From JASHVB01 sp035508435 (GTDB taxonomy: Bacteria; Pseudomonadota; Alphaproteobacteria; Acetobacterales; Acetobacteraceae), in the NCBI GenBank assembly GCA_035508435.1, contig DATJNA010000016.1:62001-126000 (forward strand): a stretch of 64,000 nucleotides of DNA. Reading direction: 5' to 3'. The translations under genes and the position numbers were made by a program. Below are positions 26,731-34,927 of this stretch, one piece after another (position 1 is the first letter of the stretch; each line of letters starts with the position of its first letter). The notes beneath the pieces are model-generated. The model was given only the letters and a program-made list of their open reading frames with translations, was not told where the DNA came from and made no database searches.

Positions 26731-27791
26731 TGCCCGATTCGCGGATGCGTCGCGGGCCCCTGGTCCTGCTTATCCTGTTGGCCGCCTGCGGACGCACGGC
26801 CTCCGATATGTCTGCCTTGCAGCCTGGCGTCGACGTGGCGCAGGCGGCGCTGCGCGGCGGCTCGCCGCAGACCGCGCTGCAGATTGCCAGTCACGTGCTG
26901 CAAACCGCACCAGGCAATGAAGCGGCCCTCGTGGTTCAGGGCGATGCGTTGACCGAGCTCGGCCGGGTCGACGATGCGCGGATCAGCTACACCGAGGCAT
27001 TGAAGAGCAATCCCGAGTCGGTCGGCGGCGAGATCGGCCTGGGCCGGCTGGATTTGTCGAGCGATCCCGCGAAGGCCGAGGCCTTGTTGCTGGAAGCGCT
27101 GCAGCGCGATCCCCGCAACACCACGGCATTGAACGATCTCGGTGTGGCGCGCGACCTGCGCGGCAACCATGCCGGTGCGCAGACGGCGTATCGCCAGGCG
27201 CTGGGGATCAATCCGCAGGATACCGCCGCGGAAGTCAACCTGGCCTTGTCCATGGCAATGTCCGGCTCCGCCGGCGAGGCAGTCGACATGCTGCGGCCGT
27301 TGGCCAGCGCGCCGGGAGCCTCCCGCAAGATGCAGCACGACCTGGCGGCGGCGCTGACCATGGCGGGCAATCGTCCCGAGGCCGCGCGCATCCTCAGCGC
27401 CGACCTGTCGCCGGCGCAGGTGCAACAGGCGCTTGATGCCTATGCCGCGGCTCGATCCGGTGGCCCCGCGGCGCTGGCCGTGACACCGCCCGCGACCGAG
27501 TCGGCCATCGCCCTGGCACCCCCGGCGGCGACGACGAGTCCGGTCCAGGTGCAGCTCGCCGCCGTCCCCACCCAAGCGGCGGCACAGGCGGCCTGGCAGC
27601 ATCTGCAGCAGCAGATGCCAACCCTGGTTTCCGGGCGGCAGCCGGTTTTCGTCGAGGTGGAGCGCAACGGCCAGGTGTTCTGGCGTCTGCGCACGGGTGG
27701 CTTTGCCGATGAAGCGCAGGCATTGGCGTTCTGCCATCAGGCACAGGCGGCCGGCGCTGCCTGTGCGCTGGCCGGCTCCGAGGCGCCCTGA
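26730..27791 (+). CDS. tadD: TadD-like TPR lipoprotein with SPOR domain
   Basis: A 353-aa lipoprotein: lipobox LLAAC near residue 20. Tetratricopeptide repeats fill residues about 40-230 (for example ALQRDPRNTTALNDLGVARD), as in TadD, the pilotin-like factor for the secretin. The last 85 residues form a SPOR domain (PVQVQLAAVPTQAAAQAAW, then FWRLRTGGFADEAQA), which normally binds denuded peptidoglycan; TadD proteins usually lack it. It is the last gene of the operon. ATG 26730 overlaps the tadC stop. Confidence 0.85.
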   Translation: MPDSRMRRGPLVLLILLAACGRTASDMSALQPGVDVAQAALRGGSPQTALQIASHVLQTAPGNEAALVVQGDALTELGRVDDARISYTEALKSNPESVGGEIGLGRLDLSSDPAKAEALLLEALQRDPRNTTALNDLGVARDLRGNHAGAQTAYRQALGINPQDTAAEVNLALSMAMSGSAGEAVDMLRPLASAPGASRKMQHDLAAALTMAGNRPEAARILSADLSPAQVQQALDAYAAARSGGPAALAVTPPATESAIALAPPAATTSPVQVQLAAVPTQAAAQAAWQHLQQQMPTLVSGRQPVFVEVERNGQVFWRLRTGGFADEAQALAFCHQAQAAGAACALAGSEAP

Positions 27792-27906
27792 TCGGGGTCT
27801 TGGAAGCAGGCAGGACGGCGCGTCCCACCGCCTGAGCGGATTCAGGCTTGGGCGGCAGTCGTGCTGGCCCGCTGCCCGTGCCGACAGTACCGCGCCTTGC
27901 GAGGGT

Positions 27907-28905
27907 TCAGGACCGGGCGGCTGTTCGTGCGCAGCCCGGGTCCTTGCGCAGCGGCAGGGCGCTCACGCGGCGCTTTGCCCGCACTTGCGGCAGGCGGAAG
28001 CCGACGCCGTTGCGGGCGAAATCGCCGTAGCCCTCCTGGGTCAACGCGGCGGCGATCTTGCGCTTGGCGCTCGCCTCCAACTGGTAGACGCGTTCGCGCG
28101 AGACACCGAATTGCTCGGCAAGGGCATCAAGATGCGTGACGTCGTCACTGTCGTTCATGCAGCGGGCAAGGAACACGGTGCGCTCGCGCTCGCCCAGTAT
28201 TTCCTGCACCAGGACGGCGATGCGCTTGCGGGCCTTGGCATGATCGAGGCGGAGAATGACGTCGTCCTCCGGCGATGCGGCGTCGTCGGCGAGGGTGTCT
28301 TGCAGGTTCGACGCGCCGGTTTCGCCGGGCTTGTCGGCATGCAGGCTCAGGCTGCCGCCCTGCATCAGGCGCATGCTGCGCGCCACCTCCTGGCCTGACA
28401 GGCCGATGCGGCGGCCGATGCGTTCGCAAAGTTCGGATTCGGTCGGCTCGACATGTTCGCGCTGGCAGCTTCGCCGCGCTTCCGAGAGCAGACGGCCGCG
28501 CAACTGCATGAGCTGGCGATGCGCGCTGGAGGCGGGAAGCCGCACCGGCCCCGTGTTGCGTCGGACATAGTCCTGGATGAACCAGCGGATCCAGCCGATC
28601 GCGTAGGTGGAGAGCCGGCTTTCGAACCGGTCTGGATCGAAGCGGCCGATCGCCGCGCGCAAGCCGAGATGGCCCGCACCCACCAGGTCCAGCAGGTCGA
28701 CGTTCAGGTGCCGATAGCGGCTGGCGATGGCAACGACGAGCTTGCTATGGCTTTCCCACAATTCGGTCAGGGCGGCCTCGCGGCTATGCTCGCTGCCGCC
28801 GGCATGGACAATGCGCAACAGGTGGCGTTCACGCTCGGCGGTCAGATTCGACAGGTCAATCTGGCGGCGGATCGCGCGGTCGGTCCACGTTCTCGCTTCC
28901 TCCAT
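27907..28905 (-). CDS. RpoH-like sigma-32 factor
   Basis: A 332-aa sigma-70 family protein of the RpoH type. Region 2 is seen in AGHLGLRAAIGRFDPDRFES (near residue 95) with SRLSTYAIGWIRWFIQDYVRR for promoter melting and -10 binding. Region 4 has an HTH in LAEQFGVSRERVYQLEASAK. The RpoH box (Q-R/K-K-L-F-F-N-L-R) is not clearly preserved; the matching region reads HRQLMQLRGRLL, so it may be a divergent paralogue of the RpoH2 kind. GAGGAG lies very close to ATG 28905. It is convergent with tadD and not part of that operon. Confidence 0.85.
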   Translation of the reverse strand: MEEARTWTDRAIRRQIDLSNLTAERERHLLRIVHAGGSEHSREAALTELWESHSKLVVAIASRYRHLNVDLLDLVGAGHLGLRAAIGRFDPDRFESRLSTYAIGWIRWFIQDYVRRNTGPVRLPASSAHRQLMQLRGRLLSEARRSCQREHVEPTESELCERIGRRIGLSGQEVARSMRLMQGGSLSLHADKPGETGASNLQDTLADDAASPEDDVILRLDHAKARKRIAVLVQEILGERERTVFLARCMNDSDDVTHLDALAEQFGVSRERVYQLEASAKRKIAAALTQEGYGDFARNGVGFRLPQVRAKRRVSALPLRKDPGCARTAARS

Positions 28906-29062
28906 CGCTCCTCTGCTTTCATGCTCGACCCCGGATTCCCTGCCATTCCCGGGTCGTTCCGCCCGGATAGCGGCACTGCAGTTGCGGCCACGTTTCGGGC
29001 CGCAATTTCACGATGGCAGCAATCTGTCAGCACGCCGTCGCCGACGACGCTTGCTGGCGCGA

Positions 29063-29109
29063 TTGCCGCAAAGCTGCGGCAAATATAACGGCTGCGGAAT
29101 TCCCGCAGC
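29063..29109. promoter_or_regulatory. Pair of inverted repeats upstream of the sigma factor gene
   Basis: First: ttgccgca and tgcggcaa (29063-29082, 4-nt loop). Second: gctgcgg and ccgcagc (29091-29109, 5-nt loop). The word gctgcgg also occurs as a direct repeat spaced 18 bp. They lie about 160-200 bp upstream of the sigma factor start, fitting an operator, but no regulator is known. Confidence 0.4.
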
Positions 29110-29459
29110 AAGGATACCGCAGTGAATTCACCGTAGATTCTCCGCCAATCCGCCAGTCCCGCGCCGCCGTGAATCTGCCGTCGCCTGGCCTGGATGCGCG
29201 GCCATGACCGCCCGATCAGGTGTGACTTCGGCGTCAGCCAACCATGGCAAATGCCATGCAGCATCGGGATTTGGCTGCGATTTCCCTGATCCGCCGCCCG
29301 AATTGCGGTGGCGTAACCATCGGCGCCCGACGCTTACACCGTCAAGACGCATGGCGCAGCCTGATTGATCCCGAGGGCAAGATGAAGCTGCCGGAAATCG
29401 CGGCAAGTATTGACGTCGCATTGACGATACCGGCGGCTATCGCAACATTCCAACACCAT

Positions 29460-29519
29460 GCTTCCATTACCATCGGAGCTTCAATTTCCATCGGGGCTTC
29501 CATTACCATCGGGCTGGGA
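29460..29519. repeat. Short minisatellite, attaccatcggagcttc type
   Basis: About four imperfect units of the type cttccattaccatcggag, cttcaatttccatcgggg, cttccattaccatcgggc. Unit length is about 18 bp, partly degenerate. Confidence 0.7.
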
Positions 29520-29928
29520 AACTCAGGATCAGGACGTCGTAACGCCGCAGGTTTGGTCATGGCGTGCAAGCGGGCCAGCAAGACCGCAACGAGGGCCGCC
29601 GGTGAAGCGCGGTTTGATTTCAGGGATTTGCGCGGATACCACATTCTAGACAACCGGATTGCAATACATTGCTATACTCTACTTCAGGTTGTAGTACTAT
29701 GCCAGCAACTGCCTGTGCGCGCGGTGCAGCCAGCCGCGCGCGGCCCAGTCAGCACGACGACCGTGCCTGACTGGGATGCCTCCGTGCTCGCGGCTAGAAT
29801 CTCAATATAGATCGAAACGCCACAACCTACAATAGATTTAAGATAAAATTATCTGCCCCGGAGCGGCCCTCCGCTCGCGGGCCCCGCCGATCTCGAGACC
29901 GCCTCGCCACGACGGTGTCGCCTGAATC

Positions 29929-29975
29929 ATGGCGCCAATCATGGGGCCAATCATGGCGCCAATCATGGTGCCGAC
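29929..29975. repeat. Minisatellite of four 12-bp units
   Basis: catggcgccaat, catggggccaat, catggcgccaat, catggtgccgac in direct succession. Any open frame through it gives a low-complexity peptide, so translation is doubtful. Confidence 0.75.
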
Positions 29976-30109
29976 ACCCCGGCGCCGGTCGCGCCCGCTC
30001 GGTCTGGATCGCCCGCAAACCAGCAGCAGGCCCGCACGAAACAATCCAGCCCCGTCCGGATGTGGTGTCTCCCCAAGCCGGGCAGCCAGTCGCGTTCGTC
30101 CGGCTTCAT

Positions 30110-33049
30110 TCAGCGAGTTTGCCGGTCGTTGTTTCCGGCGGTCTCGCCTGGCTTTCCGGCGGCACATCGCGCCGGTACTGTCGTCGCATCCAGGAGAAAC
30201 TTCTCCAGTGCCCGTACCGGCATAAGGTCATCATACAGCCGCTTGCATTGCTCTGCGATCCCCTGGCGGAACGCGTCTCGCTGCCCGACATCGGCAAGCT
30301 GCACGGCGCGGGATACGAAATCGCGGAGATCGGCGGCGATGCGGTCGCCCATTCCCATATGGCGCAGGATCGCCGCGCTGTGTCGCCCCCGCATCAGACC
30401 GGTCGGCAGCGTTACCACCGGCAGGCTGCAGGCAATCGCCTCCAACGTGGTGTTGCCGCCCGACCAGCCGATGCTGTCCAGAAACACGTCGGCACAGCGC
30501 AGCAGCGCGGGAAAGTCCTCGGCCGGGACGGGCTGAATGAAGCGCACATGGTGGCCGGCATCCAGACCCACCGCGGCAAAACAACGCTCCAGACGCTGCC
30601 GCAATGCCTCCGCCGGGGCGGTAGCGGTGGCGATGAAGACGAACTGCGCCGAGGGCACTTGCACCGCGATCTCGGCGAACACCACATCAAAGCGCGGCAG
30701 GTATTTCGGCAGCGACTGGCAGCAAAGATACACCACGGCGTGGTCACGCAAGCCGAGTGCCGGGCGCGTCAGTAGCGTCCCGCGATCGGGCAACGGCGCA
30801 TAGGCGATCGACAGGTTCGGCAGTTGCACCAATCGTTCGGTGTAGTGGCGCTCGGCGTCCGGCGGCTCCATCAAGGCGCTGGATAGAAACACATCGATCT
30901 CGGGCAGCCCCGTCGTCACCGGGTGGCCCCATGCGACGCATTGTAACGGCGACAGCCGCCGGCAGCCCAGTTGAACCGGCAGCGGATGCATGCCGATCTC
31001 CAGATAGATCAGCGCATCCAGCCGGTCCGCGACAATTTGCTCCGCCCACTTCCGGTCAGACGCCATGCCGTGGCGATATGCGACGCAGCATGACGCGAGC
31101 GCGGCGCTGGTCGCGTCACGGTCGGCGCCGAACTGATAGCCAAATACGTCGAACCGGTTGCGATCCAAATGCCGCAGCCAGCCGCCGAACAATTTCGATA
31201 CGGAATGCAGATGGAAATACGCCGTGGCGAAACCGACCCGCAGCCGGTCGCCCAAACCGCACTTCACAATCGCCGGCATCTCCGGCCCGGCGCAGGCAAT
31301 GCGGCTGATGACACGGCCGTAGACCTGTTGCAGCTCCCGATCGTCCTCACCCTGATAGGCAAGAAAGAACGGCTTCGCATTGCCCACCTGGTCAATGGCG
31401 GCAGCCAGTCGCTCGTGCGGCGCGGCCGCGGTCAAGCCATCGAGCGCTGTCAACGCCTCGCTATATCGCGCCCGCCGCAGCACGATCTCCTGCTCCGTCG
31501 CATGCACGGCTGCCAGCAGGCTCATGGCGTGCACAAGACGCGCGGCAATGTCGTCTGGGTCGTTGCGCAGCGCCGGCGCCAGCAAATGCAGCGACAGGTC
31601 CTGCCGCCCGGCGCCGCGCAGCAGGTTGGCCAGCCGCAGGCGCATCTCCGCATTCACCGGCAGCACGGCCAGACGTGCCACGCATTGCTCTGTCAGGTCG
31701 AAGCGCTGCGCCGCCACCGCGCGCTCGCACAGCGACGCAAACAGCGCGGCCGCACGTGCGTCGTCACGGCCGACCAGCATGCCGGCCAGTGTCAATTGCG
31801 CCGGCACGTAATCCGGATGCGCCGCCATCACCTGTTGCTCGATCGCGATCGCCTCGTCGTTACGCCCGAGCATGACAAGCGTGGACGCGAGGTTCTGGCC
31901 GGCGCGCGCCTCGGCCCCCAGGGCGAACGCCGCTTGCAGCAGCGGCACCGCACCGGCTGCATCGCCGCGCTGCACGCGCACCAGGCCAAGGCCATGCAAT
32001 GCGGCGGCTTGCTGTGCCCCGCCCGCGATGGCGGTGAAGCCCGCATCGGCCGCGTCCAATCGGCAATCACGCAGCCATTGCTCGGCGTCTGCCAATGACG
32101 GCGGGCGCGCCCCGGCGGGATTGAAGGCACAACCCCAGCAAGTCGGCGGCTCGTGGTCGAGATAATCGTGCATCCAGCGTGCGACGCCGTCGCTCTGCCA
32201 CAACGCGGCGAAGCTCGCTTTCGCCAGATCGGCATGACCGAACAAGGACGCGTCGTTGGTGACGCAGCACGGGGTGAGGAATCCCTCCACCGTGACATAG
32301 CCAGCGTGCAGCGGCCGGCGGCAGCGGCGGCCGTTCGGCACCAGCGCGGCGGCCGGCAGCATGTGCAGGTCGGACAGCGTGGCCGACGCCAACTCGATCT
32401 GCTGGTGCGCCGCCGCCAACTCGGCCGCCCCGAGGCACCAGGGCTGCTCCGTCTCGTGGTAGCTGATCAGCGGCTGTACCTCGATGTAGCGCCCGCCCAA
32501 ACCGTGCAGCCGGCGCAGCAACCCCGGCAGTTCCGCCGCGTTCCGCCGGCTGAGCACGATCGACAGCGTTGCCGCCGGCCACAACGCAAGCAGCGCCTGG
32601 ATGGAATCGGCCAACCGCGGGCAATCCGTGCCGGCGCGAACGGCGGCGGCGGTCGTTGGATCCAGGCTGTCCACCGACACGCTGACATGGTTCAGCCCCG
32701 CGGCGCGCAGCGCACGATAGTAGTCGGGCTCACGAACCAGCCCGTTGGTGTTGAAGCTGATCGCCTGGAACTGACCACTGGCGCGTGCGGCGGCGACCAG
32801 AGCCGGAAGCTGCGGGTGCAGCGTCGGCTCGCCGATGCCTTGCAGAATGATCACATCAGCCGGCGGCGCGTTGGCCAGTATGGCGGCAAAGCGCGCCGGC
32901 GGCATGTGGGCGTTGTGCCAGGACCCGGCCGCCATCCCGAGAGTACGCTGACAGCCGGCGCAATGCAGGTTGCAGCCGGTCGTGATCTCGATCTGAAGAC
33001 GGCGCAGGCGGGCCGGTGGGGCAAATGGGTTAGTCGTCGCTTGCGGCAT
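30110..33049 (-). CDS. Radical SAM - TPR - O-GlcNAc transferase-like (GT41) fusion protein
   Basis: A 979-aa protein with three parts. Residues 15-320: radical SAM enzyme with C26, C30, C33 (TTGCNLHCAGC), the GEPTLHP strand and a SPASM-like C-terminal part with C243, C261-C262, C304 and C307. Residues about 330-560: helical repeats of TPR type. Residues 603-950: a SPINDLY-type O-linked GlcNAc transferase domain, with YFHLHSVSKL (His near 615), QSLPKYLPRF (Lys 782) and SGGNTTLEAIACSLPVV, which match the catalytic His, the UDP-contacting Lys and the sugar-phosphate loop of OGT. So it could both modify a protein by radical chemistry and glycosylate it; this is inference. ATG 33049 is chosen; TTG 33064 also possible. 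It follows a lipoprotein gene by 131 nt. Confidence 0.82.
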   Translation of the reverse strand: MPQATTNPFAPPARLRRLQIEITTGCNLHCAGCQRTLGMAAGSWHNAHMPPARFAAILANAPPADVIILQGIGEPTLHPQLPALVAAARASGQFQAISFNTNGLVREPDYYRALRAAGLNHVSVSVDSLDPTTAAAVRAGTDCPRLADSIQALLALWPAATLSIVLSRRNAAELPGLLRRLHGLGGRYIEVQPLISYHETEQPWCLGAAELAAAHQQIELASATLSDLHMLPAAALVPNGRRCRRPLHAGYVTVEGFLTPCCVTNDASLFGHADLAKASFAALWQSDGVARWMHDYLDHEPPTCWGCAFNPAGARPPSLADAEQWLRDCRLDAADAGFTAIAGGAQQAAALHGLGLVRVQRGDAAGAVPLLQAAFALGAEARAGQNLASTLVMLGRNDEAIAIEQQVMAAHPDYVPAQLTLAGMLVGRDDARAAALFASLCERAVAAQRFDLTEQCVARLAVLPVNAEMRLRLANLLRGAGRQDLSLHLLAPALRNDPDDIAARLVHAMSLLAAVHATEQEIVLRRARYSEALTALDGLTAAAPHERLAAAIDQVGNAKPFFLAYQGEDDRELQQVYGRVISRIACAGPEMPAIVKCGLGDRLRVGFATAYFHLHSVSKLFGGWLRHLDRNRFDVFGYQFGADRDATSAALASCCVAYRHGMASDRKWAEQIVADRLDALIYLEIGMHPLPVQLGCRRLSPLQCVAWGHPVTTGLPEIDVFLSSALMEPPDAERHYTERLVQLPNLSIAYAPLPDRGTLLTRPALGLRDHAVVYLCCQSLPKYLPRFDVVFAEIAVQVPSAQFVFIATATAPAEALRQRLERCFAAVGLDAGHHVRFIQPVPAEDFPALLRCADVFLDSIGWSGGNTTLEAIACSLPVVTLPTGLMRGRHSAAILRHMGMGDRIAADLRDFVSRAVQLADVGQRDAFRQGIAEQCKRLYDDLMPVRALEKFLLDATTVPARCAAGKPGETAGNNDRQTR

Positions 33050-33180
33050 CCGTGCAGGATGCAACGGAAGGATTAATCAACCGTCACTGCCGCCAGGCGA
33101 AGCTGCAACGCGCGACGCGTAGAGCGCTGGCCGCCGGCACGACGCCGCAGCGGGGCGCCGGCAACGTGGTCTTGGGGCGC

Positions 33181-33885
33181 CTAATGATGCCAGCCGCCAC
33201 CGTGCCAGCCACCGCCCCCATGCCAGCCGCCCCCATGCCAGCCGCCACCGTGCCAGCCACCCCAGCCACCACCCCAGCCGTGGCCCCAACCCCAGCCCCA
33301 GCCGCCGCCGATCCCGATCGCGATACCCGGGCCATACCAGGCCGGGCCGTATGGGTAGTAGTAGGGATAGCCATAGCCATAACCGTACGAGTAGGCTGGG
33401 TAAGCCCCATACGCACCCGGATAACCGCCGGCATAGCCGGCGGGAGGACCCTGCACCTGGTCTCCCTTGGCTGACATGCACTGCGCGTAGACCATGTCAT
33501 ACCGCTGCTGCACGGCAGCGCCCGAGGCCTGCGCGTTGCCGGCGCCGATCGCACTGCCGGCGAGCAATCCGGTCGCGCCGCCGATCGCCGCGCCGGCGCC
33601 GACCGCGCCGGCAACCGAACCCAGAGCTGCGCCAACGCCGGCGCCGAGGGCGGTGCCCAAAATGGCGCTGCCGACCCCCGCATTCGAGGCCGCGACCGCC
33701 GGGGATGCCCCACCCGTCGCCTGGGTCGCAGCCGCGCGGCAATAGCCGTCGTCCTGCTGAAAGGCCTCGAAACTCTTGCCCTGTCCCGGCATCGCCATCA
33801 CGCTCGGCCCGGGAGGCGGTGCCACAGCGCAGGCGCTCAGCGCGACGGTGGAGGCCAGCCCAATCAGTAGTTTCACGCGATGCAT
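33181..33885 (-). CDS. Glycine-zipper lipoprotein with Gly/Trp/His-rich tail
   Basis: A 234-aa lipoprotein: lipobox LSAC with Cys 19. Residues about 70-140 form a glycine-zipper region (GAGVGAALGSVAGAVGAGAA), the type found in outer-membrane-associated proteins. The next 40 residues are Tyr/Gly/Pro-rich and the last 45 are made of Gly, Trp and His: GWGWGWGHGWGG, then three to five copies of WHGGG. Cys near 60 and 155 may form a disulfide. ATG 33885 begins the signal peptide. It lies directly upstream of the radical SAM-glycosyltransferase gene on the same strand, and the repetitive tail could be its substrate or a metal-binding tail; neither is shown. Confidence 0.75.
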   Translation of the reverse strand: MHRVKLLIGLASTVALSACAVAPPPGPSVMAMPGQGKSFEAFQQDDGYCRAAATQATGGASPAVAASNAGVGSAILGTALGAGVGAALGSVAGAVGAGAAIGGATGLLAGSAIGAGNAQASGAAVQQRYDMVYAQCMSAKGDQVQGPPAGYAGGYPGAYGAYPAYSYGYGYGYPYYYPYGPAWYGPGIAIGIGGGWGWGWGHGWGGGWGGWHGGGWHGGGWHGGGGWHGGGWHH

Positions 33886-34075
33886 AGCCGTCGTCCCTCG
33901 TCTTGCCGCCGCTGACCAGACCCAGCGATTGCCGTCTCGCGATGCTAAATCAGCGCGGCTTTCTGCACCGTTAAATAGTGTGTCACGATCGGGCCGTCGC
34001 CCCGCCGGCGAAAACATTGGCGCTGTGTCACCACGTTGCACTGCCCTGCGGCGGCCAAGCGACCATGGCGCCAAC

Positions 34076-34888
34076 TCATGCTGGCGCACCGCGCGAGAAG
34101 CCGATAGCGCAGAACGAGCCGCCCATGTAGCGCTCCTGCACCGCATCGCCGCTGACCTGCCCAACAAGCTGCGCTGCGAACGGATCGGCGCTGTCCTGCG
34201 GTGTCCAGCCCAGCCGGACGCGATCGTCGTCACGCCACCAGGTCATGCGCGCATTGCTCGACGCGCCCCATACCACGCTGACCCCGACCTCGGGCGTCAC
34301 CAGGCAGCGCCGCATCAGCCGCGACAGGTCCGGGAAGGACAGCCATGTGGCCAGCATCCGCGCATCCCGTGGCTCGGGGAAGCAGGAGCCGATGCGGATG
34401 AACACGCTCTCCACCCCATGCTTGTGCCAGTAGAGCCGACCCATCAGCTCGCCATAGGCCTTCGACAGCCCATAGAATCCATCCGGCAGGAATTGCGTTT
34501 CGGCGGGGAGCGACTCCGTCCGTTCGTGGAAGCCGATCGAATGGTTGGAGGAGGCGAAGATCACCCGCGCCCCCTCGCGCCGCGCCGCCTCATAGATATG
34601 GAACAAGCCGCGGATGTTGGGGCCAAGCACCTCCTCGAACGGGCGCTCCACGGAGACCCCGCCGAGATGGATGATGGCGCCGCAGCCTTCGGCAAGGCGC
34701 AGCATGGTGACGCCGTCGTTCAGGTCCGCCTGGGTGAAGCGGGCGCGCGGCGGCAGGCTGTCGGGGAACGGCGCGATATCTGTCATGCGCAGCGTGACGC
34801 CCTCGGCGGGCAGCGACTGCGCCAGCGCGCGCCCGAGCGCGCCGGCGGCTCCGGTGAGCAATACCGGCTTGGCAGATGCGTCGGTCAT
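34076..34888 (-). CDS. Uronate dehydrogenase-like NAD-dependent oxidoreductase
   Basis: A 270-aa extended short-chain dehydrogenase. The Rossmann motif is TGAAGALGRAL at the N-terminus, FASSNHSIGFHERTE carries the active-site Ser, and YGLSKAYGE gives the catalytic Tyr and Lys. SCFPEPRDARMLATWLS and VVWGASSNARMTWW resemble bacterial uronate dehydrogenases (galacturonate/glucuronate to the aldarolactone). Specificity for uronate is inferred from these segments. GGAGG lies upstream of ATG 34888. It is divergent from the amidase gene with only 39 bp between them. Confidence 0.8.
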   Translation of the reverse strand: MTDASAKPVLLTGAAGALGRALAQSLPAEGVTLRMTDIAPFPDSLPPRARFTQADLNDGVTMLRLAEGCGAIIHLGGVSVERPFEEVLGPNIRGLFHIYEAARREGARVIFASSNHSIGFHERTESLPAETQFLPDGFYGLSKAYGELMGRLYWHKHGVESVFIRIGSCFPEPRDARMLATWLSFPDLSRLMRRCLVTPEVGVSVVWGASSNARMTWWRDDDRVRLGWTPQDSADPFAAQLVGQVSGDAVQERYMGGSFCAIGFSRGAPA

Positions 34889-34927
34889 GGCATGCTTCCT
34901 CCCTCATTCGGATCACTGCGAGGCATC

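Larger units (their letters stand above)
28906..30109. other. 1.2-kb intergenic region rich in repeats
   Basis: No convincing coding frame. It contains two inverted repeats near 29063-29109, two minisatellites (29460-29519 and 29929-29975) and an AT-richer patch at 29640-29860, which stands out in this GC-rich DNA. Several frames are open across it (one of 188 codons on the plus strand), but their codons and composition do not look like protein. Confidence 0.5.

Noticed and set aside
29244..29810. 188-codon plus-strand open frame in the long intergenic region
   Set aside because: It runs through a minisatellite, has no ribosome binding site and no protein-like pattern, and changes character several times.
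29838..30167. Minus-strand frame with GTMIGAMIGPMIGAM-type repeats
   Set aside because: The repeat comes from the 12-bp minisatellite, and the frame overlaps the end of the fusion-enzyme gene; there is no sign of a real start.
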